Assembly (NCBI RefSeq): GCF_039652555.1
Contig: NZ_JBDJAF010000005.1
Location: forward strand, 62,001 to 126,000
DNA: 64,000 nt
DNA from: Parafrigoribacterium mesophilum
Lineage (GTDB): Bacteria > Actinomycetota > Actinomycetes > Actinomycetales > Microbacteriaceae
Direction of reading: 5' to 3'
Below, in pieces: positions 49,850 to 58,085 of this stretch; the first letter of the stretch is position 1, and each line of letters begins with the position of its first letter. The notes beneath the pieces are model-generated. The model searched no databases. It was not told where the DNA came from and was given only the letters and a program-made list of their open reading frames with translations. The position numbers were made by a program, and so were the translations under genes.

Positions 49850-50419
49850 ATGACGATGCATCTCACGGGTGAGCCTGCGGCGGATGCGCTGCTCACCGAG
49901 AACGACCTGGCGCTGCTGATCGGGATGCTGCTCGACCAGCAGGTGACCATGGAGTCTGCCTTCGCGGGCCCGGCCAAGATCCGCGACCGCATCGGCTCGC
50001 TGGATGCCGCCGCGATCGCCGACCACGACCCGGATGCCTTCGCGCAGGTGTTCAAACAACCACCGGCGGTGCACCGTTTTCCGGGGTCGATGGCGGCACG
50101 CGTGCAGGCGCTGTGCGCCGCGGTGCGCGACGACTGGCACGGCGACGCGACCGCGATCTGGACCGACGGCAACCCCGACGGCGCCGAGATACTGCGCCGG
50201 CTGAGGACCCTGCCCGGCTTCGGCGAGCAGAAGGCCCGCATCTTTCTGGCGCTGCTGGGCAAGCAGCGCGGGCTGGCGGCCGTCGGCTGGCGCGAAGCAT
50301 CCGCCCCGTACGGTGAAGACGGCTCGCGGATGTCGGTGGCCGACATCGTCGACTCCGAGTCGCTGGACCGGGTGCGCGAGTCGAAGAAGGCGGCCAAAGC
50401 CGCGGCGAAGGCCCGATAG
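49850..50419 (+). CDS. HhH-GPD superfamily base-excision DNA repair protein
   Basis: 189 residues from ATG 49850 (a longer frame begins at 49823). Motifs: LLIGMLLDQQVTMESAFAGP near the N-terminus and the hairpin LRRLRTLPGFGEQKARIFLA, as in the HhH-GPD/endonuclease III relatives of the actinobacterial 'HhH-GPD-type base excision' family. There is no iron-sulfur cluster motif. It ends in a Lys-rich tail. It probably removes a damaged base or binds DNA. Confidence 0.82.
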   Translation: MTMHLTGEPAADALLTENDLALLIGMLLDQQVTMESAFAGPAKIRDRIGSLDAAAIADHDPDAFAQVFKQPPAVHRFPGSMAARVQALCAAVRDDWHGDATAIWTDGNPDGAEILRRLRTLPGFGEQKARIFLALLGKQRGLAAVGWREASAPYGEDGSRMSVADIVDSESLDRVRESKKAAKAAAKAR

Positions 50420-50455
50420 CGAGTCCCCACCGGGGCGACTCATAGAGGAGAAACC

Positions 50456-50887
50456 ATGTCCGACAAATATGTCGCCACCTCGACGATCACCATCGATGCG
50501 TTGCCGTCACGGGTCTGGGAAGTGATCACCGACACCGAATCCGTGGGGCAATTGTTCTTCGGCTCCGAGGTGATCACCGACTGGAGCGTCGGCAGCCCGA
50601 TCGTCTGGCGCGGCGAGTGGGAAGGCAAACCGTTCGAGGACAAGGGCGAGATCATCGCGTTCGAACCGGGCCGCCGCCTGGAGACCACCCACTTCAGCCC
50701 ACTGACCGGGCAGGCGGATGCGCCGGAAAACTACCACACGCTCACCTGGACGCTCGAGCCGTTCGGCACCCAGACCGTGCTGACACTGAGGCAGGACAAC
50801 AACGACAGCGCGGAGGCCGCCGCGCATTCCAAACAGATGTGGGACTCGCTGCTGGCCAGCGCGAAGGACGCCGCCGAGGGCGCCTGA
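50456..50887 (+). CDS. SRPBCC (AHSA1-like) protein
   Basis: 143 residues with a strong ribosome binding site (AGAGGAGAAACC). START-like fold: TSTITIDALPSRVWEVITD, the middle PIVWRGEWEGKPFEDKGEI, and the C-terminal helix SKQMWDSLLASAKDAAEG. The binding pocket ligand is unknown. Adjacent to another short SRPBCC gene cluster, but no obvious operon partner. Confidence 0.82.
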   Translation: MSDKYVATSTITIDALPSRVWEVITDTESVGQLFFGSEVITDWSVGSPIVWRGEWEGKPFEDKGEIIAFEPGRRLETTHFSPLTGQADAPENYHTLTWTLEPFGTQTVLTLRQDNNDSAEAAAHSKQMWDSLLASAKDAAEGA

Positions 50888-50967
50888 TCACGGTTGTCCC
50901 GACGACCGGCGAACCGCCCGCGCCACCGTGCGGGGAATTCGAAGACGGACGTGGTTCACTCCTGTCC

Positions 50968-51648
50968 ATGACATCCATGCCGATGTTCCCGCTGTCGTCG
51001 GTGCTGTTCCCGGCGATGCCGATGGCGCTGCGCGTGTTCGAGGACCGCTACCTGCTGATGATGTCCCGGGTGCTGCAGCAGGACATCCCGGAATTCGGGG
51101 TGGTGCTGATCGAGCGCGGCTCGGAGGCCGGCGGCGGCGAGCAGCGCTTCGACACCGGCACCGTCGCCCACATCACCCAGATGGAAACCGACGGCCGCAC
51201 CCTCGGGCTTGTGGTGCGCGGCACCCGCCGGGTCGCCGTGACGCGCTGGCTCGAGGACCGGCCGCATCCGCACGCCGAGGTGCTCGACCTTCCGGACCTG
51301 CAGTGGACGGATGCGCTGCAGCCGCTGCACGAGGAAGCGGAGTTGGTCGTGCGCCGCACCCTGGCCCAGGCCAGCGAGTTCTCCGAGGGACAATGGCCCG
51401 CCGAGATCGGCCTCTCGGAGGATCCGATCCAGTCGAGCTGGCAATTGGCGGGTGTGGCACCGATCGGCCCGCTCGACCAGGTGCACCTGCTGCGTTCCGC
51501 GACCGCGGCGGAGTTGCTGCAGGGCATCATCGACGCGACCAGCGGGGCCGCCGAGGTGCTTGGTGCTGGCGGGGTGCTCGGTGCCGACGGAGCACTCGAT
51601 TCCTGGGACGACGACGAGTTCCCCGACATCGACGACGGCGACGACTGA
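50968..51648 (+). CDS. LON peptidase N-terminal (substrate-binding) domain protein
   Basis: 226 residues from ATG 50968. The LON-SB signature MPMFPLSSVLFPAMPMALRVF starts the protein, followed by the EDRYLLMM segment. The rest is helical with an acidic C-terminal tail (DDDEFPDIDDGDD). There is no protease domain. Such stand-alone proteins are thought to be substrate adaptors; the function is unproven. Confidence 0.85.
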   Translation: MTSMPMFPLSSVLFPAMPMALRVFEDRYLLMMSRVLQQDIPEFGVVLIERGSEAGGGEQRFDTGTVAHITQMETDGRTLGLVVRGTRRVAVTRWLEDRPHPHAEVLDLPDLQWTDALQPLHEEAELVVRRTLAQASEFSEGQWPAEIGLSEDPIQSSWQLAGVAPIGPLDQVHLLRSATAAELLQGIIDATSGAAEVLGAGGVLGADGALDSWDDDEFPDIDDGDD

Positions 51649-51763
51649 CCCGCTGCGCCGCCGGCCAGTGTTTCGTCGTGTGACGGCTCTACCGACAACG
51701 CCGACGCGCGAAATCTAGAATCGAGGCAGCTGGAACGGACATGGAGCGCGAAGGAGGTCGGAA

Positions 51764-52093
51764 TTGACGAGTCTCACAGGAGTGGCCGGCATCATGCAGT
51801 GCGCCCACGCCGCGGAGGAGGGCTGCGTCAAGCGCGGTCCCGGCCACGCCTTGCACCCGATCCAGGCCCGCGCCGCGGCGGCCACCGGCAGCAAGTGGAT
51901 CGACGGCATCGTGCGCAACGCAAGCACCGACGGCTGGATCGCCGTCGAGCCGATCGGATCCGGTGACACCATCTGGGCCTGGCACCACCACGACCTGAGC
52001 GCGCAACTGAGCCCGGGGGCCCCGGTAGCGCTGCATTCGCTCTACAAGGTGCTTGCCGCCGGCGACACCCGGGTCAGCGTCCTCACGATCTGA
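51764..52093 (+). CDS. Conserved small protein, unknown, TTG start
   Basis: 109 residues. The TTG at 51764 is preferred because AAGGAGGT (51751-51758) lies 5 bases upstream. Motifs: RNASTDGWIAVEPI and IWAWHHHDLSAQLSPGAPVALH. Soluble, probably a beta-rich fold. A gene of this kind is common in Microbacteriaceae by my memory. The stop lies against the tandem repeat at 52085. Confidence 0.6.
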   Translation: MTSLTGVAGIMQCAHAAEEGCVKRGPGHALHPIQARAAAATGSKWIDGIVRNASTDGWIAVEPIGSGDTIWAWHHHDLSAQLSPGAPVALHSLYKVLAAGDTRVSVLTI

Positions 52094-52163
52094 GTCGTCC
52101 TGACGATCTGAGTCGTCCCGACAATCTGAGTTCTGACGTCGTCCCGACAATCTGAGTTCTGAC
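52085..52163. repeat. Tandem repeat of AATCTGAGT / CGTCCCGAC units
   Basis: Four related units: two of 18 bp (ACGATCTGAGTCGTCCYG) and two with ACAATCTGAGTTCTGACG separated by TCGTCCCG. Follows the stop of the preceding gene directly and reads into the copper-protein 3' end region. Confidence 0.75.
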
Positions 52164-52169
52164 GGTGCT

Positions 52170-52592
52170 CTAGCTCACCGGCATCGTGCCCTTCATCGCA
52201 TCCGCCATCTTCTGCATCGACATCGCGCACTGACGGCACACCTCGGCGCACATGCGGCAATCGTCGCTCATGTCCGCGTGTTTCATGCACTCGTCGGCGC
52301 AGGCCGAAGCCATGGTCATGGTGGCCTGCACCATGGCCGTGAAGCTCTCCAGGTGCATGCCGTTCGGGCGCATCATCATCCGCATCATCGTGTGTGAGGT
52401 GTCGGCGGCGTTCATGCACATGTTCGCGCACATCGCCATGGCCTCGCCCGTCATCATGCCGGCGCAGGTGGTGCAGGCCTGCTCGCACGCGGAGCAGGCT
52501 TCGATACACTCCTGCATCATCGCCATATCCATGCCCGTGGTCGGCATGTCCTTCTGGTGGTTGTCCATCATCTGCATCGCAGGGTTCATCAT
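52170..52592 (-). CDS. Cys/Met-rich four-helix-bundle copper-binding protein (Csp-like)
   Basis: 140 residues from ATG 52592. About 13 Cys and more than 30 Met, in repeated CxxxC patterns (CIEACSACEQACTTC, CADECMKHADMSDDCRMC) as in copper-storage four-helix bundles (Csp/DUF326-type). There is no signal peptide, so it is cytosolic (Csp3-like) and stores or buffers Cu(I). No export or sensing genes are adjacent; it is divergent in effect from a DHFR-family gene downstream. Confidence 0.85.
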   Translation of the reverse strand: MMNPAMQMMDNHQKDMPTTGMDMAMMQECIEACSACEQACTTCAGMMTGEAMAMCANMCMNAADTSHTMMRMMMRPNGMHLESFTAMVQATMTMASACADECMKHADMSDDCRMCAEVCRQCAMSMQKMADAMKGTMPVS

Positions 52593-52733
52593 GGGAACCG
52601 TCCATTTCTGGGGCTGCCGAGCACCAGCCGGTGCCGATGCCGAATGCGGCACCCCACCGATTCGATGCTACGCCGCGGGCTCGCGGACCGCTCGGGCAGT
52701 GTGCGAGCACCGCTCGCCTAGTCCGCGACTGCA

Positions 52734-53294
52734 CTAACCCGCGACTACATAGCGCAGGTACACCGTGCCGTTGCTGAACCGGTGTTCATCCAGCAGCTTC
52801 AGTGCCAACCGGATCCCCCGGGGCAGTGCCGCGGTGCCACCGCCCACCACCACGGGCACGACGAACAGGTGGACCTCGTCCACCAGGCCGGCCCGGATCG
52901 CGTGCCCGGCCAGATCGGCGCCGCCCACGCAGAGGTCGTGCGGCGCGGCTGCCTTCCAACGTCGGATCGCTTCCGGATCGAAGCGGTGCTCCAAGGTCGT
53001 CTTCGCGCTGACCGATGCGGCCAGCGTCGTGGAGTACACCACCTTGTCGGCCGCCTGCCAGATCGCGGCAAAATCCCGCTCGACCGGCAACTGGTCGGGC
53101 AAGTCCTGCGCGGTTTCCCAGTAGAGCATCGTCTCGTACATCCGCCGTCCGAACAGGTAGGTGCCGATCGGCCGCAAGAGGTCATTGACGAAGCCGTGCA
53201 CCTCCTCATCGGGGGCGGACCAGTCGAAGTTGCCGTTCTCGTCGGTGATGTATCCGTCGAGCGAGACGGTCAGTGAATAGATCAACCTGCCCAT
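52734..53294 (-). CDS. Dihydrofolate reductase/RibD C-terminal family protein
   Basis: 186 residues from ATG 53294. Motifs of the RibD-like reductase fold: YSLTVSLDGYITDENGNFDW, LFGRRMYETMLYW and the closing VVVGGGTAALPRGIRLALKL. Predicted NADPH-dependent reductase of a pteridine- or pyrimidine-like substrate, but many such proteins are uncharacterised; not the folate-cycle DHFR. Confidence 0.82.
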   Translation of the reverse strand: MGRLIYSLTVSLDGYITDENGNFDWSAPDEEVHGFVNDLLRPIGTYLFGRRMYETMLYWETAQDLPDQLPVERDFAAIWQAADKVVYSTTLAASVSAKTTLEHRFDPEAIRRWKAAAPHDLCVGGADLAGHAIRAGLVDEVHLFVVPVVVGGGTAALPRGIRLALKLLDEHRFSNGTVYLRYVVAG

Positions 53295-53328
53295 GGTGCA
53301 CAATCCTCCTAATATCCCGTTCGTTGTC

Positions 53329-53787
53329 CTACGAGGGCGGCCGATCCCTGTCCGAATCCCGCGCCCTGTTCCCGAACACGCCGGAGGCGGCGGTGCGATA
53401 GGACGAATCGATGATCTCCTCGAGCACGGCGAGGTCGACCTTCTCGAGGTCCTTGAGGTAGAGGCAGCCGACGCCGGTGGAGTACTCGCCGAGCCGGGCC
53501 AACTGGTCCGGATAGGCGCCGACGCCGTCCGGCAGGTAGACCGTCGTGGCCGCCTTCCGCGGTGAGAAGCCGGCCGCGGGGGCATCACCCTCCCGCCCGC
53601 TGGCGTACTTGTAGTGATAGGTGCCGAAGCCGATGATCGACGGTCCCCACAGCTTTGGCGCCTCACCCGTGACCCGCGCGATCAACTCCAGGAGCGTCTG
53701 GGCATCGCGCCGCCTGATGGGACTGGCCACCGCCTCGATGTAGGCGTGCACCGACCCGTCTCCGGCGCTCAGTGTGGCCATCGCCAC
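53329..53787 (-). CDS. DUF1801 domain protein
   Basis: 152 residues. DUF1801 fold motifs: RDAQTLLELIARVTGEAPKLWG, GFGTYHYKYASGREGD and YSTGVGCLYLKDLEKVDLAVLE near the end. The family is small, soluble and of unknown function. It is convergent in orientation with the peptidase region downstream. Confidence 0.82.
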   Translation of the reverse strand: MAMATLSAGDGSVHAYIEAVASPIRRRDAQTLLELIARVTGEAPKLWGPSIIGFGTYHYKYASGREGDAPAAGFSPRKAATTVYLPDGVGAYPDQLARLGEYSTGVGCLYLKDLEKVDLAVLEEIIDSSYRTAASGVFGNRARDSDRDRPPS

Positions 53788-53863
53788 GTCCGTTCCCTCG
53801 ATCGTGCTCGGGCACTGCTGTCCACAGTAGCCAGTGCGGGCGGACCGGCAAGCTCCTACGGGT

Positions 53864-53938
53864 GTCGGGCACAGCGCTGTCGGGCACAGGGGTGTCGGGC
53901 ACAGCGCCGTCGGGCACAGCGCCGTCCGGCACAGCGGA
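53864..53938. repeat. Tandem repeat, 5 x 15 bp
   Basis: Units GTCGGGCACAGCGCT, GTCGGGCACAGGGGT, GTCGGGCACAGCGCC (twice) and GTCCGGCACAGCGGA in a row. It lies in the 233-base gap between DUF1801 and the M28 peptidase, followed by a CGCGCCCGCATC-type repeat at 53965-53995. No gene is seen there. Confidence 0.85.
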
Positions 53939-54020
53939 GCGGGCCCCGGCTCTGCGCCGGAACCCGCGCCCGCATCCGCGCCCGCATCCGCACCCGCTCG
54001 ATGCGTCTACCCGGCGCCGA

Positions 54021-55556
54021 CTACTTCAGTGCGAGGTTGCCCTTCATTCGGAGGTCGGCCACCCCGGAACCACCCTGGCTCGTGCCGTTCACCGCAGAGG
54101 TGGTCTCGGCGAACGTCTGAGTGGTGTGCGCGATCGCATCCGCCATCTGCTCCAGCACTCCGAGATCGAGATTGTTCACGGTGTCGCAGGCCTGGTGGTA
54201 GCACGGATCGAACGGTTCGCCGGCCACCCCGCCGTAGAGCTCAGCCTGCTCGGCGGTCTTGATGCCCTCGGCGCCGGTGAACAATCCACCGGCCGGAATG
54301 CCATTGCTGATGAACCCGAAGTAGTCCGAACGACCATCGAACGCGGTCGGCTCGGTGGCCAGACCCTGCGAGGCGAAGTAATCCGTGAAGACGTGCTCGA
54401 TGTTCGCCGACCCGTTCGGGCCTTCCGTGCCGAACGCATCCCCATCGCCGTCGTAGACGAACCGCACCGGGTTCGGCGAGGCGACCATGTCGAAGTTGAG
54501 GTTCAGCGCGTGGTCCTTGATGTCGCGCTTGGTCAGCTGGGACACGTAGTAGTCGGAACCGACCAGGCCGTCCTCTTCACCGCTCCAGAACGCGAACCGC
54601 ACCCGGTTGCGTGGTTCGTCGCCGGACTCGGCCATCTGAATCGCGGTCTCGAGGATCGCGGCGCTGCCGCTGCCGTTGTCGTTGATGCCCGGGCCCTCGG
54701 CGACGGAGTCCAGGTGCGCGCCGACGACCACGGTGCGGTCCGTGCGGCCGCCGGTGTCCGCGAGCACGTTGAACGTGTTGACCGTCTGCACACCGGCATC
54801 CACCTGCATCCGCATCGTCACGCCCGCGATGCCGGCGAGGGCCTCACCGAGCGCGAACGTCGTCCCCATCGCCGGGATCGCCGCCTGTGGGGCGTCGAGC
54901 GTGCCGAAGAGCAAGCCGACCCGGTCGTCGCCGGGCGCCTCGTTGCCCTGGTTGAACACCAGGATGCCGGCCGCACCGGCGGCCGCGGCGTTATCGACCT
55001 TGACGCGGAAGCTGCAGGTGCCGCGTTGCACCAGCGCGATGGTTCCCGCAGCGAAGCCGGCGAAGTCGGCGGCCTCGCAGCCGCTGGTGGAGGCCCGATC
55101 GCCGGTGAGATTCAGGTCGACCGGGGTCAGCGTCGCGGTGACGTCCCCGGAGCCGGAGTAGTCCATCGTGTCGAAGTCGGTCTGGTCGACATAGGAGGCG
55201 GGAGTGGGGGAGAGCTGCTCCAGAGCGGAGCCGGTCTCCACGAACTGGTCATAGGAGAAGGGTTGACGCACCGGGTCGTAGCCAGCCGCGCGCAGTTGTC
55301 CCTCGATGTATTCGGCGGAGGCGACGTGACCGCTGGTGCCCGCCGCGCGGTCGCCGTCGTTGGCATCTGCAATCGCCTGGAGTGCTTGGAGGTGGTGCAC
55401 GATATTCTCGGCCGTGACGGCGTTCCGCAACGCTGTGGTGTCCGTGCCGTTGTCGGCGTACGCCGGCAGTCCGATTCCGACCGGTAGGCCGATGCTCACT
55501 GCCACGCCCACGCTGGTAGCGATCGCTACCCGGCGCAGCCTTCGGTTGGGTCTCAT
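54021..55556 (-). CDS. Secreted M28-family metallopeptidase with PA domain
   Basis: 511 residues. Signal peptide: RRLRRVAIATSVGVAVSIGL with a probable cut after AYA (about residue 34). A PA domain (GCEAADFAGFAAGTIALVQRGTCSF) lies before the catalytic M28 core: VVVGAHLDSVAEGPGINDNG (first zinc His/Asp), WSGEEDGLVGSDYY (Glu-Glu) and GRSDYFGFISNGIPAGGLF. The aminopeptidase acts outside the cell on peptides. AAAGGAGAT precedes the ATG. Confidence 0.92.
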   Translation of the reverse strand: MRPNRRLRRVAIATSVGVAVSIGLPVGIGLPAYADNGTDTTALRNAVTAENIVHHLQALQAIADANDGDRAAGTSGHVASAEYIEGQLRAAGYDPVRQPFSYDQFVETGSALEQLSPTPASYVDQTDFDTMDYSGSGDVTATLTPVDLNLTGDRASTSGCEAADFAGFAAGTIALVQRGTCSFRVKVDNAAAAGAAGILVFNQGNEAPGDDRVGLLFGTLDAPQAAIPAMGTTFALGEALAGIAGVTMRMQVDAGVQTVNTFNVLADTGGRTDRTVVVGAHLDSVAEGPGINDNGSGSAAILETAIQMAESGDEPRNRVRFAFWSGEEDGLVGSDYYVSQLTKRDIKDHALNLNFDMVASPNPVRFVYDGDGDAFGTEGPNGSANIEHVFTDYFASQGLATEPTAFDGRSDYFGFISNGIPAGGLFTGAEGIKTAEQAELYGGVAGEPFDPCYHQACDTVNNLDLGVLEQMADAIAHTTQTFAETTSAVNGTSQGGSGVADLRMKGNLALK

Positions 55557-55723
55557 GGGGATCTCCTTTGATTCTCATACTGTTGCTTCACAGCAACGGC
55601 CGACAGCCGGCTGTTCCAGCATCGGCACCGTGTGCCCGACCATAGTGGAGTCTGGCCCCGAATGGGGGTAGACAGCTCTTTTCACACGGTGCTTTCAGGC
55701 ACGATGCCTGCGTGTAGCCTCGT

Positions 55724-55768
55724 GGTGTCTCTGCGCGGGGTGTCTCTGCGCGGGGTGTCACTGCAAGG
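55724..55768. repeat. Tandem repeat, 3 x 15 bp overlapping a ribosome binding site
   Basis: GGTGTCTCTGCGCGG twice (55724-55738, 55739-55753) and a third copy GGTGTCACTGCAAGG (55754-55768) whose end, CAAGGAGG with the following bases, is the ribosome binding site of the gene at 55776. Confidence 0.85.
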
Positions 55769-55775
55769 AGGGCTC

Positions 55776-56441
55776 ATGGCCGAGCGCAATCGCGTCACGC
55801 CGCTCGGTGACATCGTGGCGACGCCACTTCGCGGAGCCTGGACCGGCAACCGCGGCCGCATCCACTCCGGCACAGCCATCACCAGGTTCCACTCCGGCAA
55901 TCTCTGGATCATCTGCGCGCTGCAGTTCCGCGGCCGTTGGAATCCGCAGTGGCAGCCCCACCACTACACGTTCCTGTTCTTCCACGACGAGGCCGTGGCG
56001 CTCGCCGCCGGACATCGGCCATGCGCCGAATGCCGGCGCGGCAGCTACAACGCCTACCGGACCGCCTGGGCGGCCGGCCTGGGCGTCGATCTGCCGTCGG
56101 CCACCGCGATGAACCGGCAGCTGCACTCCGAACGGCTGATCGGCGGAACGCATCGGCGCCTGCTGCACCGGATGCCGCGGGCCGAACTTCCGGACGGCAC
56201 CTTCGTCCTTCCCGAACCGACAGACTCCGCGAGCGCACCGTACCTGGTGCTCGGCTCTGAGATCGTTCAGTGGGGCACCGAAGGGTACAGCCGGCGCCAG
56301 TCGCGGCCATCCGACGGCCTGGTCGAGGTGATCACCCCGCCGGCGACCGTCGCCGCGCTGCGGGCCGGGTATCCGGTGCAGATCGACCCGTCCGCCCGCC
56401 CGGAGGTCACATCCGGGCGCCCCGGCACGTCTACCGGGTAG
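55776..56441 (+). CDS. Conserved protein with Ada-like Cys motif, upstream of ogt
   Basis: 221 residues from ATG 55776 with a strong AAGGAGGGC. The segment AAGHRPCAECRRGSYNAYR (Cys83, Cys86) recalls the metal-binding motif at the start of Ada proteins, which accept methyl groups from DNA phosphotriesters; the rest of the protein is not Ada-like and I do not recognise it. It precedes the O6-methylguanine methyltransferase gene by 32 bases, so both probably belong to a DNA-repair unit. Confidence 0.6.
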   Translation: MAERNRVTPLGDIVATPLRGAWTGNRGRIHSGTAITRFHSGNLWIICALQFRGRWNPQWQPHHYTFLFFHDEAVALAAGHRPCAECRRGSYNAYRTAWAAGLGVDLPSATAMNRQLHSERLIGGTHRRLLHRMPRAELPDGTFVLPEPTDSASAPYLVLGSEIVQWGTEGYSRRQSRPSDGLVEVITPPATVAALRAGYPVQIDPSARPEVTSGRPGTSTG

Positions 56442-56473
56442 GACATACTGATCGAGAGAAGGAAACCAGACTT

Positions 56474-56986
56474 ATGTACCACCGTCACGCCACGGCCCCC
56501 ACCGCGATCGGGGAGCTCACCCTCGTCGCCGCGGATGCGGCCCTGATCGGCATCTACTTCCCGCAGCACTGGGTCAAGCCGGAACGCGCCGCGCTCGGCG
56601 ACCTGGTGGAGCTGGAGCGTGACCCGCTGCTGGCGGAGGCGGCCAGGCAGCTCGAGGAGTATCTCGTCGGGCAGCGCACCGAGTTCGACCTCCCCACCGC
56701 CGCCCACGGTGACGCGTTCCAGGAGCGGGTCTGGGCCCTGCTGCGGCAGATCCCGTTCGGTGAAACCGTCACCTACGGAGAACTGGCGGAACGGCTCGGC
56801 GACAAATCCCTCGCGCGAATGGTCGGCCGGGCGGTCGGCCACAACCCGCTGTCCATCATCGTGCCGTGCCATCGGGTGGTGGGCAAGAACAACAAGCTCA
56901 CCGGTTACGCCGGCGGGTTGGAACGCAAGCAGTTCCTGCTCGACCTCGAGGCGCCGGCCGAGGTGAAGGCCGCCCAGTTGTTCTGA
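56474..56986 (+). CDS. ogt: Methylated-DNA-[protein]-cysteine methyltransferase (Ogt)
   Basis: 170 residues. It repairs O6-methylguanine by moving the methyl group to its own Cys132 (IIVPCHRVVG). The helix-turn-helix around TVTYGELAERLGDKSLARMV binds DNA. Length is typical. Third gene of a repair group: Ada-like Cys protein, Ogt, then Mug. Confidence 0.93.
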   Translation: MYHRHATAPTAIGELTLVAADAALIGIYFPQHWVKPERAALGDLVELERDPLLAEAARQLEEYLVGQRTEFDLPTAAHGDAFQERVWALLRQIPFGETVTYGELAERLGDKSLARMVGRAVGHNPLSIIVPCHRVVGKNNKLTGYAGGLERKQFLLDLEAPAEVKAAQLF

Positions 56987-57023
56987 GGTCCTCCGCCGGT
57001 CCTCGGCCGCCGGCCCGCCGTGC

Positions 57024-57087
57024 CAGAGCAACCAACATTCAGAGCAACCAACATTCAGAGCAACTATAATTCCGAGCAACCATAATG
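57024..57087. repeat. Tandem repeat, 4 x 16 bp carrying promoter boxes
   Basis: CAGAGCAACCAACATT twice, CAGAGCAACTATAATT and CCGAGCAACCATAATG. The last two units contain TATAAT (57065-57070) and CATAAT (57081-57086), the probable promoter boxes of the mug gene. Confidence 0.85.
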
Positions 57088-57089
57088 GG

Positions 57090-57662
57090 GTGGTGGGGTT
57101 CACGCGGGCGCAACTGGAGTCGTTCCGGAACGCCGAGGTCCCCGACCTCGTCGGCCCCGATCTCCGGTTGTTGTTCGTCGGCATCAATCCAGGTCTGTGG
57201 ACGGCCGCCACGCAGACCCCGTTCGCGCATCCGGGCAACAGGTTCTATCCGGCCCTCGCACTGGCGGGCATCATCCCGCAGCTGCCGTCCTTCGCGGCGG
57301 GGCTCAGCGAGGCCGATCGGCAGGCGTTCCTGGATGCCGGCATCGGCATCTCCAACCTCGTGAAGCGGGCCACCGTGCGTGCCGACGAGCTCTCGCGCCA
57401 GGAACTTCGGGCCGGCGCCGACCGGCTTGCCCTCGACGTCGCACGCTGGAAGCCGGCGGTGGTGACCATCGTCGGCCTCACCGCCTACCGAGCCGGGTTC
57501 GGCCACCCGAAGGCGCGCGCCGGAGCGCAGCCGGAGAACCTCGCCGGGGCCCAGCTTTGGGTGGTGCCCAACCCGAGCGGGCTCAACGCGCACGACACGA
57601 TCGCCTCGCTCGCGGCGTCGTACGCCGAGCCGGCCCGCGCGGCGGGAATTCTGCCCAGTTAG
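57090..57662 (+). CDS. mug: Mismatch-specific DNA glycosylase (Mug/TDG-like)
   Basis: 190 residues from GTG 57090. The glycosylase motif VGINPGLWTAATQTPFAHPG (Asn33 in the catalytic position) and the closing VPNPSGLNAH (residues 159-168) match Mug/TDG, which remove uracil, thymine or ethenocytosine from mismatches. Its -10 boxes lie inside the 16-bp repeat array. In a cluster with Ogt and an Ada-like protein. Confidence 0.9.
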   Translation: MVGFTRAQLESFRNAEVPDLVGPDLRLLFVGINPGLWTAATQTPFAHPGNRFYPALALAGIIPQLPSFAAGLSEADRQAFLDAGIGISNLVKRATVRADELSRQELRAGADRLALDVARWKPAVVTIVGLTAYRAGFGHPKARAGAQPENLAGAQLWVVPNPSGLNAHDTIASLAASYAEPARAAGILPS

Positions 57663-57704
57663 ACCCCTTGCGCCGCCGGTCGGCACCGACTAACGTACAA
57701 CCAA

Positions 57705-58085
57705 ATGGTTACAGATACGTCGGTGGGCACCCAGTCTGCGTCGCTGAAGATCCACCTCAGCGACGCAGAGGTGGATCGCCTGTTCCACGCTCTCGCCGAC
57801 ACCACCCGTCGTGACATCGTCACCCGGGTGATGGAACGCGAGCAGTCCGTCTCCGAGTTGGCACACAACTACGCGATGAGTTTCGCCGCCGTGCAGAAGC
57901 ACGTGGCGCTCCTGGAGCGCTGCGCGCTGGTGAGCAAACAACGGCGTGGCCGCGAACAGATCGTGCGCGGCAATCTCCAGACCGTGCAGCGCGCCATCCG
58001 CCTGCTCGACGCCTACGAGGAGATCTGGCGGCAGCGCGCGGAGCGTATCGACGACATTCTTGCCGCAGACAAACCCAGGGAGTGA
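57705..58085 (+). CDS. ArsR-family transcriptional regulator
   Basis: 126 residues. Winged HTH: HALADTTRRDIVTRVMEREQ, SVSELAHNYAMSFAAVQKHV and a basic end (QRRGREQIVRG). The ArsR type with an effector-binding SRPBCC partner directly downstream (overlap), a common pair in which the SRPBCC protein binds the inducing compound. TAACGT at 57691-57696 lies 8 bases before ATG 57705. The overlap TGATG couples it to the next gene. Confidence 0.85.
   Translation: MVTDTSVGTQSASLKIHLSDAEVDRLFHALADTTRRDIVTRVMEREQSVSELAHNYAMSFAAVQKHVALLERCALVSKQRRGREQIVRGNLQTVQRAIRLLDAYEEIWRQRAERIDDILAADKPRE

Noticed and set aside
52734..53294. Folate-cycle DHFR linked to the thymidylate synthase locus
   Set aside because: The motifs are of the RibD-like reductase branch, and it is more than 30 kb from the locus.
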